Shown piece by piece: positions 4,314 through 7,944 of a stretch of DNA of 7,944 nt. The stretch is taken from assembly GCA_002299585.1 (NCBI GenBank), contig DBOE01000060.1:1-7944 (forward strand), in the 5' to 3' direction. How positions within the stretch are numbered: the first letter of the stretch is position 1; every line of letters starts with the position of its first letter. Under the pieces are notes generated by a model that was given only the letters and a program-made list of their open reading frames with translations, made no database searches and was not told the origin of the DNA. The translations under genes and the position numbers were made by a program. This stretch comes from Hydrogenovibrio sp. UBA654. Lineage in GTDB: Bacteria > Pseudomonadota > Gammaproteobacteria > Thiomicrospirales > Thiomicrospiraceae.

Positions 4314-7124
4314 ATGTTAGAAGAAATAATTATTCGTGGGGCTAGAACCCATAACTTAAAAAGCATTGATGTTGTTTTACCTCGTGACAAGTTGATTGTA
4401 ATTACTGGTTTATCGGGATCTGGTAAGTCTTCACTGGCATTTGACACCATCTATGCTGAAGGGCAAAGGCGTTATGTAGAGTCTTTATCCACCTATGCTA
4501 GACAGTTTTTATCCATAATGGATAAGCCTGATATTGATCACATTGAAGGGTTATCACCAGCTATTTCTATCGAACAAAAGTCCACTTCGCATAATCCTCG
4601 CTCAACCGTGGGTACTGTTACTGAAATTTATGACTATTTAAGGCTTTTATACGCTAGGGCAGGTACCCCAAAATGCCCTGAACATAACGCTGATTTAGTT
4701 GCCCAAACGGTGAGCCAAATGGTTGACTATACCTTAACTTTGCCAGAAGGAAGTAAATGCCTATTAATTGCTCCAGTTATTCGCGGCAAAAAAGGCTCTC
4801 ACCAAAACCTACTAGATGAGCTACAAGCCCAAGGCTATGTTAGAGCCAGAATAAATGGCGTACTCATGCAACTAGATGGCTCAATAGAACTAGATAAAAA
4901 TATCAAACATTTTATTGAAGTTGTTGTCGATAGATTTAAAGTTAGAAATGATATAAAACAAAGGCTAGCAGAATCTTTTGAAACCGCACTGCACCTTGCC
5001 GAAGGTATTGCTCAAGTTGTACCAATGGATGAAGATGATGATTTTGCACTGCTATTTTCAGAAAGATTTTCTTGTCCAAGTTGTGGATATTCTGTTCCCG
5101 AATTAGAACCTAGAATTTTCTCTTTTAACAATCCTCATGGAGCCTGCCCGACTTGTGATGGTCTAGGAGTAAAAAAGGCCTTTGCTATTGATAAAATCAT
5201 TATCCTCCCAGAACTTAGCATTGCAGGTGGGGCTATTAGAGGTTGGGATAGAAGGCATAAGTATTATTATGACATTTTAAAAGCCGTAGCCGATTTCTAC
5301 CAGTTTAATATTGAAACCAATTGGCAAGATCTAACCGAGAAACAACAGCAAATTATTCTCTATGGTTCAGCTACACAAAAACTACCTATGCCACACGGTC
5401 GCTATTCAAAAGAAAGAAGATTTGAGGGAATTATTCCCAACATGGAACGGCGATTAATGGAAACTGAATCAAAAAGTGTAAGAGATGAACTAGATAAGTA
5501 CCGTATATCTAAAATATGTAGCGATTGTAATGGATCGCGTCTAAATATAGCGGCAAGAAATGTATTTATCAATGAATATACCCTATCTAACCTAACCGAA
5601 CTACCCGTTGGAAATTTATACCACATATTTGAGCAACTATCTTTGCCTGGCAGCAAAGGCGAGATTGCAAGCAAAATAATAAAAGAAGTTTTTCAACGCT
5701 TACAGTTTTTAGTTAATGTTGGTCTAAACTATCTATCACTTGATAGAAGTGCCGACACTCTTTCGGGTGGCGAAGCACAAAGAATACGCCTTGCCTCGCA
5801 AATTGGAGCAGGCTTAGTTGGGGTAATGTATGTGCTAGATGAGCCATCTATTGGGCTACATCAACGCGATAATGACCGACTCCTAAAAACTCTAAATCAC
5901 CTTAAAGACCTCGGCAATACAGTTATAGTAGTCGAACATGATGAAGATGCAATCCTATCTGCTGATTTTGTATTAGATATAGGCCCTGGTGCAGGAATTC
6001 ATGGCGGGCAAATTATTGCTCAAGGAACTCCTGCAGATGTAATGAACAACCCAGCTTCTTTAACTGGACAATATCTAAGTGGTAAACGACAAATATCTAC
6101 TCCTAAAAAAAGGCTCAAACCACGAAAAAACTGGCTAACTATTAGCGGAGCAACTGGCAATAATTTACAAGATGTAACCTTAAAACTACCAGCAGGGCTA
6201 CTAACCTGCATTACTGGAGTTTCAGGTTCTGGTAAATCAACCCTAATCAATGAAACCCTATATAAAATCACTGCCACCGCCTTAAATCGTGCCGAACTTA
6301 ATCCTGCCCCTTATAAAAAAGTAACTGGTTTAAAATATTTTGACAAGGTAGTGAATATCAATCAAAGCCCAATTGGTAGAACCCCTAGATCTAACCCCGC
6401 AACCTACACTGGATTATTCACCTCTGTTCGTGAGCTACTATCTGCAACACCAGAATCAAGAATTAGAGGTTACAATCCTGGCAGATTTAGTTTTAATGTC
6501 AAAGGTGGTCGCTGTGAAGCCTGCCAAGGTGATGGAGTAATCAAGGTCGAAATGCATTTTTTACCAGATGTTTATGTAGCTTGCGATAACTGCAAAGGAG
6601 CAAGATACAATCGAGAAACTTTACAGATTCAATACAAAAATAAAAACATTCACCAAATACTAGATATGACCATAGAAGATGCTCGTGTATTTTTTGATGC
6701 CATCCCAGTTTTATCGCGTAAACTACAAATGCTTATAGAAGTTGGTTTAGGCTATATCAAACTAGGGCAAAGTGCCACGACACTATCAGGAGGTGAAGCC
6801 CAAAGAGTAAAACTAGCCAAAGAACTCTCCAAAAGAGATACTGGCAACACCCTCTATATTTTAGACGAACCAACTACCGGACTGCATTTTTACGACATAG
6901 AACTACTACTCAAAGTAATTCTCAACCTAAGAGATCACGGTAACACCATCGTCATAATAGAACATAACCTAGATGTAATTAAAACCGCCGACTGGATAAT
7001 CGACCTAGGCCCAGAAGGAGGCTCAGGGGGGGGGGAGATCATTGCCATAGGTACTCCAGAAGAAGTTGCTAAAAATAAACAGTCCTACACTGGACAATAT
7101 CTAAAGGAAATATTACAAAAATGA
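4314..7124 (+). CDS. uvrA: Excinuclease ABC subunit A
   Basis: UvrA is the damage-scanning ATPase of nucleotide excision repair; as a dimer it loads UvrB onto lesions before UvrC cuts. The 936 residues (E. coli 940) are complete and contain both ABC modules. Walker A motifs are GLSGSGKSS (32-40) and GVSGSGKST (635-643). Signatures are LSGGEAQR (483-490 and 824-831). Walker B motifs are YVLDEP (506-511) and YILDEP (848-853), with switch histidines in EHDEDA (541-546) and EHNLDV (883-888). Zinc-binding cysteine pairs are C254/C257 with C278/C281 in the first half and C734/C737 with C757/C760 in the second. An extra CSDC pair lies at 402-405. The ATG at 4314 has only a weak GAG upstream. The conserved glycine-rich GGSGGGE (902-908) is encoded through ten consecutive G. 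The stop codon overlaps the next gene by four bases. Confidence 0.98.
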   Translation: MLEEIIIRGARTHNLKSIDVVLPRDKLIVITGLSGSGKSSLAFDTIYAEGQRRYVESLSTYARQFLSIMDKPDIDHIEGLSPAISIEQKSTSHNPRSTVGTVTEIYDYLRLLYARAGTPKCPEHNADLVAQTVSQMVDYTLTLPEGSKCLLIAPVIRGKKGSHQNLLDELQAQGYVRARINGVLMQLDGSIELDKNIKHFIEVVVDRFKVRNDIKQRLAESFETALHLAEGIAQVVPMDEDDDFALLFSERFSCPSCGYSVPELEPRIFSFNNPHGACPTCDGLGVKKAFAIDKIIILPELSIAGGAIRGWDRRHKYYYDILKAVADFYQFNIETNWQDLTEKQQQIILYGSATQKLPMPHGRYSKERRFEGIIPNMERRLMETESKSVRDELDKYRISKICSDCNGSRLNIAARNVFINEYTLSNLTELPVGNLYHIFEQLSLPGSKGEIASKIIKEVFQRLQFLVNVGLNYLSLDRSADTLSGGEAQRIRLASQIGAGLVGVMYVLDEPSIGLHQRDNDRLLKTLNHLKDLGNTVIVVEHDEDAILSADFVLDIGPGAGIHGGQIIAQGTPADVMNNPASLTGQYLSGKRQISTPKKRLKPRKNWLTISGATGNNLQDVTLKLPAGLLTCITGVSGSGKSTLINETLYKITATALNRAELNPAPYKKVTGLKYFDKVVNINQSPIGRTPRSNPATYTGLFTSVRELLSATPESRIRGYNPGRFSFNVKGGRCEACQGDGVIKVEMHFLPDVYVACDNCKGARYNRETLQIQYKNKNIHQILDMTIEDARVFFDAIPVLSRKLQMLIEVGLGYIKLGQSATTLSGGEAQRVKLAKELSKRDTGNTLYILDEPTTGLHFYDIELLLKVILNLRDHGNTIVIIEHNLDVIKTADWIIDLGPEGGSGGGEIIAIGTPEEVAKNKQSYTGQYLKEILQK
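7026..7035 (+). repeat. Homopolymeric G10 tract within uvrA
   Basis: Codons 905-908 read GGG GGG GGG GAG, giving ten G in a row in an otherwise AT-rich gene where Gly is mostly GGT, GGC or GGA and Glu mostly GAA. Loss of one G would lead to a TAG at 7048-7050 (protein of 911 residues). Gain of one G would lead to a TAA at 7070-7072 (919 residues). The in-frame version shown here is intact and matches the conserved UvrA C-terminus. Confidence 0.95.
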
Positions 7125-7894
7125 CAAATAAAATAATTATAATTTTATTGCTAATAACTATATTTAACCCAGTAAAAGCACAACAAGACTGGCAAAACCT
7201 CGACTATATTCACAAAGCATTTAATGAAATCGCTTTCAAAAATGAATATAAAACAACAAACAATAAAGTCCTAAAATGGCAAGTTCCTATCAATTACGAT
7301 ATTAATTTCTTCAAAATTAAGCCGTCTTATTTAGCAACAGAATTAACCCAAACCCACCTAAAACAATTAATGCAAATAACCAAGCATCCAATTAAAACTA
7401 ACAACAACAATAAACCACATAACTTCTCCATCATTTTTACCCAAGATAAAAACTACAAGCTAGCAATCAATAAATTCTCCTTCGCCAAAGAAAACAATAT
7501 AGAACAAAAGTCTAACTGCATGGGGCAATTTATAACAAATAGAAAATCAGAAATATTAAAAGCAATAGTAATAATCCCCATTGATCGAGCAATGGGTAAA
7601 GGGCTACTTGTCGCATGCATAGTTGAAGAAATAACTCAAGTTATGGGCTTACCCAATGATTCCTACTGGGTAAACCCAAGCATAGCCAATGATCAAAGCA
7701 AAATAGAATTTTTAACAGGGCTAGATTACATAATGCTCAAAACCCTATACGACCCCCACCTAAAAGCTGGTATGACACAAGCACAATCCAAGCCGATAAT
7801 TCAAAATATACTAAAACAACTACAAACAACAAATACGATTAAAAAAGCACAATATTTAGTTAACAAAACAGGATTATATAATTACTCAAACTAA
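7121..7894 (+). CDS. Secreted DUF2927 family protein
   Basis: This is an exported protein of unknown function, assigned to DUF2927 by its motif block. Residues 1-20 form a signal peptide (Lys, a run of Ile/Leu, then VKA before Q21), so the mature protein of about 237 residues should be periplasmic or secreted. The family core is C166-IVEEITQ (166-173), GLPNDS (176-181), PSIAND (186-191), the LTGLDYIML stretch (198-206) and LYDPHLKAGM (209-218). C133 and C166 are the only cysteines and may form a disulfide. The EExxQ segment resembles, but does not match, a HExxH metalloprotease motif, so no enzymatic role is claimed. The ATG overlaps the uvrA TGA as ATGA. An AAGGA lies twelve bases upstream, rather far, so translation is probably coupled to uvrA. 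The protein is very rich in Lys, Asn and Ile, in line with the AT-rich composition. Confidence 0.85.
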   Translation: MTNKIIIILLLITIFNPVKAQQDWQNLDYIHKAFNEIAFKNEYKTTNNKVLKWQVPINYDINFFKIKPSYLATELTQTHLKQLMQITKHPIKTNNNNKPHNFSIIFTQDKNYKLAINKFSFAKENNIEQKSNCMGQFITNRKSEILKAIVIIPIDRAMGKGLLVACIVEEITQVMGLPNDSYWVNPSIANDQSKIEFLTGLDYIMLKTLYDPHLKAGMTQAQSKPIIQNILKQLQTTNTIKKAQYLVNKTGLYNYSN

Positions 7895-7944
7895 CAACTT
7901 CGACGCAATAGCTAGCTATTACTGCAAAATGATGCCTTGATGCT
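7895..7944. other. Downstream tail with a 14-base palindrome
   Basis: AATAGCTAGCTATT (7907-7920) is a perfect palindrome 13 bases after the stop codon of the DUF2927 gene. No T-tract follows, so it is not a standard terminator. The following GATGCCTTGATGCT has a short internal repeat. The segment could be the border of a repeat or mobile element to the right, but the window ends before that can be judged. Confidence 0.35.

Noticed and set aside
7026..7124. uvrA as a frameshifted pseudogene because of the G tract
   Set aside because: In the given sequence the frame is intact to the expected C-terminus and total length matches the family.

Overview
This AT-rich window looks like chromosomal housekeeping DNA from a gammaproteobacterium. 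The polyprenyl synthase, SSB, YajR-type transporter and UvrA all align closely and collinearly with their E. coli counterparts as I remember them. The layout uvrA (divergent) / MFS transporter / ssb is the arrangement known in Pseudomonas and relatives. The low GC, A/T-biased codons and insertion-sequence-like debris at the left edge suggest a small-genome or host-associated lineage, perhaps of the sulfur-oxidiser/symbiont type. That placement is inference; the window has no rRNA or other marker to settle it.

Layout. Positions 1-551 hold no convincing gene. They contain a probable insertion-sequence end (1 to about 92), a second IS21-like terminal motif (281-330), an imperfect hairpin and the likely ispB promoter. 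ispB (552-1517, +) makes the octaprenyl-type side chain of ubiquinone. It converges, with four bases between stop codons, on an unrecognised 200-residue gene (1522-2124, -). A clear intrinsic terminator (2185-2207) separates that gene from ssb (2234-2761, -). Upstream of ssb on the same strand is a YajR-family MFS transporter (2835-4211, -). A compact divergent promoter region of 102 bases then leads to uvrA (4314-7124, +), whose stop codon overlaps the start of a secreted DUF2927-family protein (7121-7894, +). The last 50 bases carry a 14-base palindrome and no gene.

Functional picture. uvrA (nucleotide excision repair) and ssb (single-strand DNA protection) form a DNA-maintenance neighbourhood, with the transporter between them probably co-transcribed with ssb. 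The exported DUF2927 protein is tied to uvrA by an ATGA overlap.

No clearly novel system is visible. The most notable details are a run of ten G inside uvrA that could make its last 29 codons prone to frameshift, a perfect 14-bp inverted repeat inside ispB, a symmetric pair of outward-facing -10 boxes between yajR and uvrA, and the orphan 200-residue gene.
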